From Spongospora subterranea f. sp. subterranea (Eukaryota > Endomyxa: Phytomyxea > Phytomyxea > Plasmodiophorida): a stretch of DNA of 64,000 nt. Positions 34,073 through 44,782 of this stretch are shown here, one piece after another. The position numbers were made by a program, and so were the translations under genes. The notes beneath the pieces were generated by a model. It was not told the origin of the DNA. It did no database searches and saw only the letters and a program-made list of their open reading frames with translations. The DNA is taken from assembly GCA_049724395.1 (NCBI GenBank), contig JAUGWO010000200.1, positions 1 through 64,000 of the forward strand, read 5' to 3'. Each line of letters begins with the position of its first letter. Position 1 is the stretch's first letter.

Positions 34073-35607
34073 ATGAGTGATAGCTGCAATTCCGATGCTG
34101 TCCAACACCATGAAGCTGCCTCACGGTCTTGGACTATCGTAATTATGGTTATTTTAGCGGTTTCTTTCGCCGCTGCGCTGACCGCTGAGCTGATTCGCGA
34201 AATTGGACTGGGGATTGTTGGCTGGAGGACGAATTCCCTTGCAGTGCTTATTGCTATCGTCATTTCATTTCTTGGTGTTTTTTTCGCCGCTCCGTTTACC
34301 CATATATTTTTGGGCCGTTGGCAGCATGGAGGCAGGGGTTATGTATTTTATCAACCGTTCGTTGGGGGGTCGACGTTTGTCGTACTTCAAGTTGTTGGCT
34401 GGACCTTTTATGGTATAACCATTTCTGCGTTCGCTACCATTCTATACGCCGTATCTTTGAAGTTGCCGTTTAGCTCTGGTGCCATTGCATCTGCCGTTTC
34501 CGGGGGAGTCATTGCCCAGCTGTCACTATGGTTGTCGCTTCGCTATTTCGACGCCAGTGCGAACCATCAGCCATTCCTGCGCTCGTTGCTACGTGATTTT
34601 TGTGCACTAGCGCTAATCGCGACATTTTATTCGATGCCAATCATTCTTTTCATCTTGATCATACTTCCGGTGTCGTTGCTGTCGTGGACGACGTATCTTG
34701 CGCTTTTTGTGCCATCAGCGTATTTCTATTCACTGACGTATCGTAATCAGCCTCACCAAACAGGCAGCAGGTCATGGGATCTACTCCGCAACAACTTGGC
34801 CATTTGGTCTAACTTCGAGCATTACTTTTCATATAAGCTGATTCCAGAGGGAAAGATGGACAATGATGGAGTTTATTTATTTGGATATCATCCTCATGGT
34901 AATATTGTTTTGCTTTGCTCTTATACAATCAGGTTATTCAAGCTTTGAGTTAGGGATATATCCGTTTACTACTGTATGGGCAACGCGATGCTCTCTTTTC
35001 AGGTTGGCATATCCTAATCTCAAAATTGAAGTGCTGGGTGCAACCGTACTGTTTTATCTTCCGCTTATTCGTGATCTTGCCATGTGGTGCGGGTGTCGGG
35101 ATGTGTCACCCACATCCATTGCGTGCGCCTTTGAACAAAAACGTTCTATTATGCTCATTCCGGGCGGAGAACGAGAAATGCGGGAGAATCGTCCTGAAAG
35201 CGATGAAATTGTTTTAATAACAAGGCACAAAGGTTTTGTCAGACATGCTATCGCCCATGGCGTGCCGCTTGTACCTGTTTTCGGTTTTGGTGAAGCCCAT
35301 TTACTGGACAATTTTCGTGCCAAAGAATACGCAAGAATGGTTCGCCAAGCGTACGCTTTACGGAGCTCCTCATTTCCCTTATGGCAGATTTTATTCACCA
35401 ATACCGAACGCTGTCCCTGTCACAGTTGTTGTTGGTGAACCGATTCCAGTTGTAAAAATGCAGGTCCCAAGTCAAGAAGAAATTGACCGGGTACACAGAC
35501 ATTATTTCGACTCGCTGAGGAGCATGTTCGATCGGCATAAGGGATCTGTCCCAGGATTTGCACACCGTAGGATTGTCTATCCCGAATTTGATTTCAAGAG
35601 CACATAA
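34073..35607 (+). CDS. DGAT2: Diacylglycerol O-acyltransferase 2 (DGAT2 family) with extra N-terminal membrane region
   Basis: It transfers an acyl group from acyl-CoA to diacylglycerol to make triacylglycerol in the ER and at lipid droplets. ATG at 34073 (MSDSCNSDAV). The catalytic part has YLFGYHPHG (active-site His), IPGGEREM, then RHKGFVRHAIAHGVPLVPVF followed by GFGE, and VVGEPIPV. A 34-nt intron (34899-34932) splits the codon just after HPHG. The reading frame slips by one base between about 35306 and 35340, probably one extra base in the TTTT or AAA run, after which it reads EWFAKRTLYGAPHFPYGRF. About 270 residues precede HPHG, against roughly 100-160 in animal and yeast DGAT2. The first 160 or so contain about four hydrophobic spans that I do not recognise from the family. 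A monoacylglycerol acyltransferase role is not excluded. Confidence 0.9.
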
Positions 35608-35815
35608 CGAACTCGTATTATATATCACTGTCAGATATTAAAAGCCATATTTACCATTTCTTCGTTCTTTACTGTTGTGATTCTACGATGATCATAACAG
35701 GTTCATTTTCGAGTATCAGGCCAATAGGTTGAATGTATATATAATGTGTGGATAAGTTATTACATTGGGGAGAGATGCAAATTATTTATACGTCGCCGGA
35801 ATTCGTCGACGCACA

Positions 35816-36530
35816 TCAAGATTTTGTTGGGTTTCGGAATCTGTGGAACGCAGTTGAAGGAGATTGAATTGGCGAACTGGACAGTGAAGACGAATGAGAT
35901 GGTTGCAGTTTGGGACTGCTAGGAGATACAACAGGAATTGGGCATGTTTGATGGACAACATACGTCGTACTGGTCATGAAGATGGCAGCGACCGCAGTCA
36001 GTTGGCTAGCCGCATATGAAGTTGATTCGGGTAAACCGTAAGGTTGCGGAGCATACGTTGTGTTTGTGTCGAAAGAATCAGTATTACGGTTATCGTTGTC
36101 GGATAAATTGTGAAAGCTATCTGCACAAGACGCCGAATCGGATGATCGGCAACATTGCGAAATGAAGTGTGGCTTTGCTAATGGTAGGGCACGATGAATA
36201 GATGTTTTTGCCGCGTTTTTACAAACCGAACGTGGGGAATCTGAAACAAGCTGTATGGGCGCCGCTAGGGAGGACAACACAGGCTGGGATTGAGGGGATA
36301 TACACGCCATAACTGAGTTTGACAAGGGATACCATGGCGAATCTAAGAACATCGGCACTGGGAATATCGACATCTGCAAAGTCTCTTCTCGTGAACCGAA
36401 TACCCAGCCCATCATAGCTTCTGATCGCCAGATGATGATTGGCGGCTATTGCGCACTTGTCGAATGCATTTGATGGCCCAAGGTAAACGGTTTCGGTAAC
36501 TGTAGCCACGCTACTGTTGAAAACAGCCAC
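35816..36530 (-). CDS. Hypothetical Ser/Pro-rich protein
   Basis: The minus-strand frame 36415-35816 is 199 codons. It has Ser/Pro-rich, low-complexity composition (PSSPKLQPSHSSSLSSSP near the end) and a few Cys. An overlapping upstream frame from 36530 (MAVFNSSVATVTETVYLGPS) could supply the N terminus through a small intron, but no convincing junction was found. No domain or signal peptide recognised. It lies tail-to-tail with DGAT2, 208 bp apart. Confidence 0.4.
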
Positions 36531-37405
36531 AGTGTTCAGTCAGCCACGTGGAAATAATGGTTTCAGTGAAACAGTATGATCATTTCAGTGTGTGAAGGTT
36601 CATCATGACGCAATTTCACAGTTCAAATTGCAAAACCATCAGACTCGTGGAAGGTTTAGCTAAAATTCTACATGAGGAGAACATCTTTCTGAAACAGCAA
36701 TTGTACCGCTGAAGTCGCGTCAATTTGTTGTTCTAGAATTATGCATTATGCCCACTGTTATCCTCAAGGTTTCGTGCCGCGTTCGTTTTCAGAGCCATTT
36801 CGTTTCGACACTTTGGAAGTTATCACAGGGTATTGGAAATAAAACTCGGTTTTCCGCTGAGGGATAAAAGCACAAGGTCGTGGCGGTCTGCATTCGACCA
36901 AATTCCTAGACAAATTCACGTGACGTCGCCATTTTCCTGTTTGTCAGATCGTGCTTATCCTTCAGATAACCGCTGCGCGGGGCTTATTTCGGAAAAATCC
37001 GCCGGAAAGTGACGTGGTTGCGGCAAAGCGAACCTTTCACATTGCCCTAGCAGTTTCGTAGTCACACTAAATCAACGAAACAACGAAAAGACTTAGATTG
37101 AACGCATATTTGATCCAGTGTTTTTTGTATGTAAATTGGAAACAACTGGATCCTCGTTCAACAATGATTGCAGTAGCGCCAATCCGGCCTTGTTTGTTAC
37201 AGGGATCCCATCGCATTAACAAGTATGGTACCGCACTATGTTTTCACATAACGATCGTTGGCCGCGTACCACGTTCTCCGAATCTAATCGCCCGACTCCA
37301 GGTTCTATAATACATATTGAATAATGCAACATTGGTTCAGAGTGAAGATCCATTGTGGACCATTCCGTTAAACATGTCGGGACCGTTCGTATCGGCGGAT
37401 CGATC
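36531..37405. promoter_or_regulatory. Intergenic region between divergent hypothetical genes
   Basis: It should hold the promoters of both flanking hypothetical genes. No site could be named. Confidence 0.3.
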
Positions 37406-39156
37406 ATGAAGAAGATGGCGATCGGGCAGAACACATCGCAACTGCAAGCTCAGCTGCGAACGGTGCTGATTAATTCCACAGCCCCTGTCAACGTGACATG
37501 TCGGCAAGTGATTCCAATGCAGTGTTCAACACGCCAGCGAGTCGTAAGGACACGATCCCATCAAACTCTCTTATTTCCCTCACCGTCCGTGGGAAAGTTG
37601 GACGACATCCGCCATAGACAGCTTGACCATGAGAGAGAGGTGAAAGATGACGAAGAATATTACTCGAATTTTGAAAGAATACACTCTGTCCCGAAAAAAC
37701 TACAATTCGGGCCTCAACGAACAATGGCTAACCTACGCCAACACCCTCGTGTTCTGAGCGCTATGCAGTATCATTGGTGGTTGGCGTGCGATGATTGCCA
37801 AGCGACTAGGTGCAATCGTTTCGAGTTCACAGGTGCGGTCGCACGGTGGTATTTAGCAATGATCCCTGGCGTTGATCATGACCACGTGACAAGAATCGCC
37901 GCTATTGAATGGAGCCAAGTAAAAAAAAAAGCTGTCTCGAATCAAGTTTTCTTCGATAAGCTTTTCGCCGTTACCCATAACTGGTAACTACCCAGCGGTT
38001 AACTTTACATGTGGAAGTAAATCATGACATCATGTTTAGGTGTCAAACGACGGATATGCATGAATACTGCAGATTCCTCTCATTGCTCTTCCACAGAATT
38101 GCCCTTCCTGATTGGGACGCGTCGACCTTCACATCGAAGCCACTTGATAAGATCGTTTCCTTCAGCGAAGATGAACATTTAAATAATTCGTTTTCCCTTC
38201 TCCCTTATCCATGTCCTGAAAAATCGGAAATATGTGAAAATCGATTCTCACAGACAGCTTCAGTTTTGATCGACCAGAAGGCCGCCGATAACGTCGAAGG
38301 AAATCAAAGCGGCGAACGACGAGTCTTTGAGCAAGATTCAGTTGCGGGAAAACCCCTAATCTTACCTGAAAACGAAGACCAATCTGGCTTGTTTTCCGAA
38401 TTGGAAAACAGAATTATGTCATGTACAGCAGTACGTGCTGAAGTCTCTATCAATAAGGTGCAGGTTCCTATCAATGACGCATGCCCTGAATGTTTGCAAG
38501 ATGGCCGTTCCCATTTGATGCAACATCTGCAACTTACACAAACTTATTCCAGCGAGATTGCCAATGTGGAATCTGTCACCGTCAGCGTCGATGAATCAAT
38601 TTACAAAAATTTCCACAACGAGGAGAACAGCGATGGTGAGAACGAAAAAGAGACTAAATCCTGTAATATCATCGGTGTAGGAAAATCTGCTGATACATCG
38701 ATCTTAGTGTTATCAATGCCACCAACAATCCAGGTTTCAAGTGGAAGAACCAAGCCTCAACATTTATCCAGCATCATATCCTGTTCGGCAAAGAGTAGAG
38801 AACAACGTTTGAAGAAGAAACCTGTCAAAAGGAAAACCAGTAAAAAGAAGTCAGTTCCCACATCGGCAGATATTTTGATTGTCAAAGCTGAACGCCAGCG
38901 TTTGTTGATGACCGATGTAATCGAAAAAATCAACTGGGAGCATGTGCTGATAAACGAAAGGACTTTAGATGTTTCAAATGCCACAACGGGAGAACGAAGG
39001 AAACAAAAAGAGAAGCAGAAAAGAGCAAAATCGCGATCCAAGGCGAGAAGCAACAGAAAAGTACCTAGATTGAAACCAACTGAGAAACCAGCAAATATAA
39101 GTGTAGATGAGATTGTTGAAGCAGTATCCGTTGCAAAGAAGAAATTAATAGACTGA
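37406..39156 (+). CDS. Hypothetical protein with basic C-terminal tail, 564 aa
   Basis: I do not recognise the family. Model: join(37406..37983,38040..39156), with a 56-nt intron and exact frame. The first ATG of the frame is at 37406 (MKKMAIGQNTSQLQAQL). Residues about 110-230 look like a compact helical domain, with YHWWLACDDC, RWYLAMIPGVDHDHVTRIAA, FFDKLFAVTHNWCQTTDMHE and YCRFLSLLFHRIALPDWD. The rest is acidic and Ser/Glu-rich up to about residue 430. It then becomes strongly basic (KKKPVKRKTSKKK; KQKEKQKRAKSRSKARSNRK), which suggests nuclear or nucleic-acid contact. It ends VAKKKLID, just before the mariner insertion. Confidence 0.65.
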
Positions 39157-39292
39157 TAATAAGAAATTTTTCATCTCAGGCGCAATTTCTATTACGAAGT
39201 AAAGGCCATTTTTGGCGGCATTCTTTTTTTTTTCAAATTTCATATAAACTCAATAATGAAACGAAGCAACTCCCATTATTACATTGTAATGT

Positions 39293-39712
39293 CTAGATTT
39301 AGGGTTCTTTAACTCGATCCAGTCTCTCAGAGAAAAAGTTGCCACAAGGAATATTGATGATCTTATTGCTGCAACAGTCAACGCGTTTGATCAGACAGAA
39401 GAGAGTAAACTTAACCGGGTCTATTATCTCTTGGGCGTACTCGATCAAATCGGGTGCACATTCAATCGATATTGGTAGTAAATTTTCTCTTTCAAGTCTT
39501 TCTTTGCCGATATGAGGAAGTTGATATGCGTTGCTCCCTTTAACTTTCATCGTTTCTTTCATGCACTGTTGTAATGTGATGAAAACCCGGTTAAGTTTAC
39601 TCTCTTCTGTCTGATCAAACGCGTTGACTGTTGCAGCAATAAGATCATCAATATTCCTTGTGGCAACTTTTTCTCTGAGAGACTGGATCGAGTTGAAGAA
39701 CCCTAAATCTAG
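39293..39712. repeat. Inverted duplication inside the mariner element
   Basis: 39293-39421 is the reverse complement of 39585-39712: CTAGATTTAGGGTTCTT at one end, TTAACCGGGT at the other. The right arm is the real transposase C-terminal region; the left arm is a copy turned round and placed between the stop and the left inverted end. Confidence 0.9.
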
Positions 39713-40459
39713 GACATTAAAGTCTGGGCTATTCGGTGGTTGGTTTCGAAGCTGGATATTGAACCCATCTGAAGTTGCGGCTGTGACAAAGTCTTGATCG
39801 GTGAATGCCTATTTTTCCGTCGAATTTCTGGTTGCGGCTGGGATCCCATCTAGGACGTGCCACGGCTGCCAAAAACATGATTTTCTCAATGAACCGTTTA
39901 CTCTTACAGGTACGGAGGGGAGTTCTTGGGGCGCCAGATAGTAGGTCTGCTTGGGTTTCGTCAGATAAAACCATTTTTCGTCCACATGCACCACGTCAAA
40001 CATGTCATGGAAAATGACCGCTGTCTCTGTTCGAATTAGCATTGATAAACAAAAAATCAATCGTTCTTTTTTGTTTTTTTCGTTGAGAAATGGTTTGATA
40101 GTACTGGAATGCCGGCGAAGCTGTCCCGCTTTGAACCGGCGATGCAGAGTCGATTTATGAAATGTCAAGACTTTCAGCCAGGCTTTTGATAGTTGAGCGG
40201 TTGCTCAGAGGAACTGCTTGTATTTTTCCAGCAAGATCTTCAATCTGTCTTGGTATCCTTTCTTTCATTTCCCTGAAACATCTGCAATGACGTTCCCATC
40301 TGTTAATGATTTCTGACCCGTTTGCCAAATTCTTCGTATTGTCCTCTGGTGGACGTTGAGCTTATCTGCAACAGCGGAAAAGGCACCTTTGACAGGGTGG
40401 CCATTTTGGGTGTTGGCCATGATCATTTCAAATGCTCTGCAACGCTGAGCATTGGGCAC
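39422..40459 (-). pseudogene. Mariner-like transposase, broken
   Basis: The minus strand carries the N-terminal helix-turn-helix part (AFSAVADKLNVHQRTIRRIW), STLHRRFKAGQLRRHSSTIK, FDVVHVDEKWFYLTK (first catalytic Asp), IMFLAAVARPRWD, FDGKIGIH and QPPNSPDFNVLDLGFFNSIQ (third catalytic Asp). The spacing and the PPNSPDxNxLDLxFF signature fit the DD39D mariner group known from plants and several protists. The frame changes near 40170, near 39800 and at other points, so it cannot make a protein as it stands. Confidence 0.8.
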
Positions 40460-40773
40460 TTAGTGTCTTTCCAATCATCTGCCACCGCTTCCAAGTTCTC
40501 ATTCATCCTAGATGCTTGGGCCCGGTACGCCAAAGATGAATGCAAACAAAACAAGATGTTCAAAGATGAATTTTAAAGTAACCAAAAGTCAGCATGACAA
40601 TGTAATAATGGGAGTTGCTTCGTTTCATCGTTGAGTTTATATGAAAATTTGAAAAAAAAGAATGCCGCCAAAAATGGCCTTAATCCCGCGCGGACTGCGA
40701 TCATGGACAATTCATACGGGACAGATGGAGTAATATATAGATATCAACACAAAGTCGAGAATTGACAAAGATT

Positions 40774-42992
40774 TCACGAATCAGAAGTGACACGAAGCTG
40801 AGTCGATATTATGCGGTCTACATAACCAGCTTTGGTGGAATGTCGAATAATTCCAAGAACGCAAAGGTCCTCTATCGCCTGCATAAACCTGGCTTGAAGT
40901 TCAACTTGTAAGATCTTTGTGTGCATGCATTGAAACTTCCCGTATAGGATGCCTAAATCTATAGCAAAGCATAAAGATTCGCGAATATGTGACAGGACCG
41001 TTGAGATATCAGTATCGCGATGTTGGCTCAAGAGTTCAAAAATACGTCTTTCAAGATTTCCAGGGCAAAGCTGTAGAAAGTAATGAATCTTCAGAAAACA
41101 TTAATGCGACGATGATACCTGACGTAGAGCGCTGACATCGTCGAAGTACCAGAAACTGGAGAAACGCAACTTATGAAACGGTTTTAGACTTGAATCGATC
41201 CAATCTTTCAGAAACTGGGCGACATCAGCACTGTCACTGCTGACGTTACTTGCAACCGCGAAAGCGTTGTTTTTGATATACCGTCTACATATAGGTATAA
41301 GGCGAACGAACAATGGCACATAGAAAGATAATCTAACCTGGAATTGGGTCCAGTGGCCTTTTCTTGGAAAGATGAATGGGTTTTTGTCGTGAGTGCTGGG
41401 TCCAACAGTCTGGCAATAAAAGCTTCACACTTTTTAGATTCTTCTGCCAACTTCTGACCAGAAAAAACGTTCTGACATTCGTTCAGAACCGACAGCAGAT
41501 CATTCTGCACTGTCATACCAGAAACACTCTGGAGGATTTTGAGGATCGGGTTATCACTATTGCAACTTCGGTCTTGAAAATATGCCTCCAAGTAACTATA
41601 CAATTTAGCTGCTGGAAAAGGATTCCTTAAGTAGGCTTGCATTATCTGGGATCGCGCTATCTGGAGAAGCGTTTCCAGATGTTTCCAATACTGGACGCGA
41701 TATTTCTTGATAGCGGCATTACCCAATTCAGTGGATTCATCATCATAGCTCTTGGGATTGAGGGCATTCTCACGCTGTTGGTCAACGTGCAGCATCAATG
41801 CTGAGCGTAGACAGCGTCCCACTGCCCGGAGCGATGTACTCGATCGTACGAACCGTGTCAGAATATAGTCCAACACATTCGGGCCGATTTGGATTGAGTA
41901 TTCATCGCTGAGGACGACACTGCGCACGAGGTTCGTTACCATGTCTTGATCAGAACAGGTTGAAAAAGTTTTCATTAACATAAATCGTAGCGTGCTCTCG
42001 AACAAAAGTTCTTCAAGAATTGTAATTGAAGACGAAACTCCCAGTATCAGGGATGTTGAAGAGGATATGGTCGATATCCTCTGGATGAAAGCATTCAAAA
42101 CGGCCTGTGGAACAGATTCGGCAAAGTCAATGATAATCACTATGTGACCCTTCGCTGCTGCTTTTGCTAACAGTTGTTCGGGACGAACATTCTTTGAGCG
42201 AACTGAAAATTTTGGCATTGCAAGAGCTGGTGACGAAGGGAGAGACGATCGATATCGAGTGGATGTACTTTCTGAAGTGGCGATAGAAATCGGTTGGCTT
42301 AGAGATTCATATACGGACCACAAGGCATCAATCGTCGTAGAACAAGAAATGTTCGGCAGAAGACGAGCGACTTGAACGCCGTTCTCTCGTAGATATGATG
42401 AGAGATTCGAGAATAAAAGTGTGTTATCAGATCGGTCTACGCTTGTCTTGATGACGCCAGTCGACAACAATGCCTGCTTAGGGGCGAGAACAAAGTCTAA
42501 AACAGACCTGTAGAGTGTTTGGTTCGATTCGGTGATAATTGTGCTGATATCGTTGTCTAATTGTTCGACCATTTGAGTGTAAAACTGCATCACATTTCCA
42601 TCAAGACCGGTACCAAATGCTTCCAGAGCTTTTCGTGAATTTGTTTTTGACGACCGAATTTGAACGGATTCATTAACCGACATTGATTGCAGATTACCGT
42701 TCAGATCCCTGTCATCGCTAGAATGACACTCAATGTCCGACGATAATTGTAGGTCGCCATCAGAACTATCGTCATCACTAGATTGCGACGGTGAATCCGA
42801 ATAAGGCGACGAACCATCGGCGGTCGTGTCATCATCTGATGGCGGTACAGAGCGAGTCACGTTGTCTTCAGAACCCGATTCCGAACGGCCAGAGACGGAC
42901 CCTGCGACATTGGGAGCGTCACAACCTTGTCCCAACTGATATTTGATATCCGCTCTATTAGCAATACGAGTTGATTCCCTTCTCGGAGTCAT
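40774..42992 (-). CDS. ORC3: Origin recognition complex subunit 3
   Basis: It is part of the six-subunit complex that marks replication origins and loads Cdc6/MCM. Model: complement(join(40774..41070,41119..41284,41338..42992)), 705 aa, exact frame, introns 48 and 53 nt. About 120 residues of acidic, Ser-rich N terminus lead into the ORC3 AAA-like domain: LLSTGVIKTSVDRSDNTLLF, then GHIVIIIDFAESVPQAVLNA, SLILGVSSSITILEELL and IGPNVLDYILTRFVRSSTSL. As in other ORC3 proteins, no Walker A motif is visible. The insert and winged-helix C terminus follow, with FSSFWYFDDVSALRQ and LQARFMQAIEDLCVLGII. ORC4 was considered and dismissed because these last motifs are ORC3-specific. Confidence 0.93.
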
Positions 42993-43552
42993 TTGAAATA
43001 TCGGAAACGTGACAAGGCACAAAATCAGATGGGAAACGATACAGAACTGTAGCGTGATTCCGTGATTCTGTTGCCTGCGTGCCGCGCAGCTCCTGGTACT
43101 GTACCTAAGATACACTGTACCCTACCCAGACTGTCCCTGGCGCTAGACCTTGGTACTGTATGTAGAACACCCGCAACAATCACCGGTGAATGATCATCTT
43201 GAACTCAAATGTCTCTCACAATCTCTACTTGAAGTTCCACTTCTTGACTATCTTTCTAGTACTTCTGCCCGACTCCACCTCATTCCAGAATACCACATCT
43301 CGTCAAAATTTATTGATTTTCATGTGAAAGCTCCCAGACCAGCAATACTATGGTGCCAGCAGATTGGTTTCCGGATCTCGAAAAACCGCGGGCCGTTGAT
43401 GATTATAATGTCGTTGTACGATAAGTGACCTTACATAAACAAGTACTGTGATCGACAAGACAACATAGATGAGATTTTAAGAGCTTGTATAAACATATAT
43501 ATTCTTTACGATAATTGCTTTCGTCTGCGCTTTCTCGTCGTTATCGTTGTTG

Positions 43553-44269
43553 TCAGCAGTTTATCCTGGTCATCTCGACGGTAGACCGCTTCTCAGAACG
43601 GTGATTCGTCGCTATCGTAGTTGTCGGCAGCATATTTTGTTTATCGACAGTAGAGGGTTCATCCGGGACGTGATTCGTCGTTGTCGTTGTTGTCAGCAAC
43701 GTATCCGTTTCTGCGACCGTAGGCCGCTTATCAGGGCGGTGATTTCGGCAATGAAAAACAATCTCATTGCCCTTCTTGTCCACATACCGTCGTTTCCAGG
43801 CGCAAACAGCATGGCTGTAAACATCGCAGTCCTCATCTTCACATTTTCGTCGAAAACCTGTTAGGTGATCGCAATAACGACACTGTTGGTTCATCATTCC
43901 TTTATAACCGTCGAATTTCAAGCAAATTGCATGGCTGAATCTGAGCCTTTTCTTTTGTTCTCGGGTGGCCATTGGGGCGTTTTTCTGTGGGGTCCAGATG
44001 AAGTGGCAGCGATAACAGGGTTCATGGCGCATATCCTCTCGGCAAGGAAGACATCGTAACTCGTCACCGAATGGCGATAATGGTTGGTAGCAGGATGTAT
44101 GGGCGCAGGATTGACACCGATCGCAGCGCAGCATGGCGTCATCGTCTGAATACTCCATACCGCCACAGACACCGCAAGGGTGATCGTCGCGACCGTAGAC
44201 AACCTCGGGACTGGATTCCGTATCGGACTCATCGTCTTCGCTGGAGTTAGAATAGCGAAGACCGACCAT
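43553..44269 (-). CDS. PHD / extended-PHD finger protein
   Basis: It is a likely histone reader. A classical C4HC3 PHD finger (CGVCGGMEYSDDDAMLRC, then CAHTSCYQ and CLPC) is followed by an extended PHD module of the JADE/BRPF/AF10 type. The module has CYRCHF, an RFSHAICL segment, CRYC, CEDEDCDVYSHAVCAW and a closing CRNH. The C terminus is three copies of a repeat of about 23 residues rich in Thr (NHxxxxxxTVxxxxxLxTTT). Start at 44269 (MVGLRYSN) is preferred. The frame is open to 44446 and an upstream start would add a hydrophobic stretch (INTLSLFIVLN), which does not suit a nuclear protein. No other chromatin domain is present, so it may act within a complex. Confidence 0.8.
   Translation of the reverse strand: MVGLRYSNSSEDDESDTESSPEVVYGRDDHPCGVCGGMEYSDDDAMLRCDRCQSCAHTSCYQPLSPFGDELRCLPCREDMRHEPCYRCHFIWTPQKNAPMATREQKKRLRFSHAICLKFDGYKGMMNQQCRYCDHLTGFRRKCEDEDCDVYSHAVCAWKRRYVDKKGNEIVFHCRNHRPDKRPTVAETDTLLTTTTTTNHVPDEPSTVDKQNMLPTTTIATNHRSEKRSTVEMTRINC
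43555..43762 (-). repeat. 69-bp coding repeat, three copies
   Basis: Units beginning GTGATTCGTCG or GTGATTTCGG and containing GTTGTCAGCA recur about every 69 bp at the 3' end of the PHD gene. They encode the Thr-rich C-terminal repeat. Confidence 0.7.
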
Positions 44270-44782
44270 ATTGTCAACGTACTGGAATGTTTTCAATCCA
44301 GGTCTCGTGCTGGAATAGTCCGGAAACGCCGCAAGGCAACGATTGAAATGTCGGTAAATGATTGATTGACAGTTAGGGTTTAGAACAATGAACAGTGACA
44401 GTGTATTAATCGACACGGCTACAACAGTATCAACCGCCTCACCCATTGCTCTTCGCTACGAGTTTCCACTGAGACCGGGACCGCAATTATAGGCAATTAT
44501 TGGCCGTCGACATGGGTTTTACCCCCAAATTCTAAAAGGGGTCGACCCTTGAATAAATGCCAGACCTGATTCTCGTCGCAAATCGCCTCCATTAACTTGC
44601 CGATGTGTCGTCGATCGCGTTTGAGCTGAAGCGATTGAGTCATTGCCGCGCGCGCCCTCATTTCCAAACCCGAAGTAATTGTCCGTCACGGATCGGGGGT
44701 GTATCGCCACGGCCACGGTTCCCAAACATCAATTTCCCAACACTCGTCGTCTGACAAGGATTGCCGGCCTGAATTGACACCC

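Larger units (their letters stand above)
39203..40680. mobile_element. Mariner-like DNA transposon with about 85-bp terminal inverted repeats
   Basis: The left end (39203-39290, AGGCCATTTTTGGCGGCATT...) is matched in reverse complement at 40595-40680, with a few differences. It is flanked by TAA on both sides (39200-39202, 40681-40683), consistent with TA target use. It encodes a mariner transposase on the minus strand. The element is 1.48 kb and sits between the hypothetical gene and ORC3 without hitting either coding region. Confidence 0.9.

Noticed and set aside
41208-42992. ORC4 as the identity of the replication gene
   Set aside because: No Walker A/B motif is visible, and the C-terminal LQARFxQAxxxLxxLGxI and YFDDVSALR motifs are those of ORC3.
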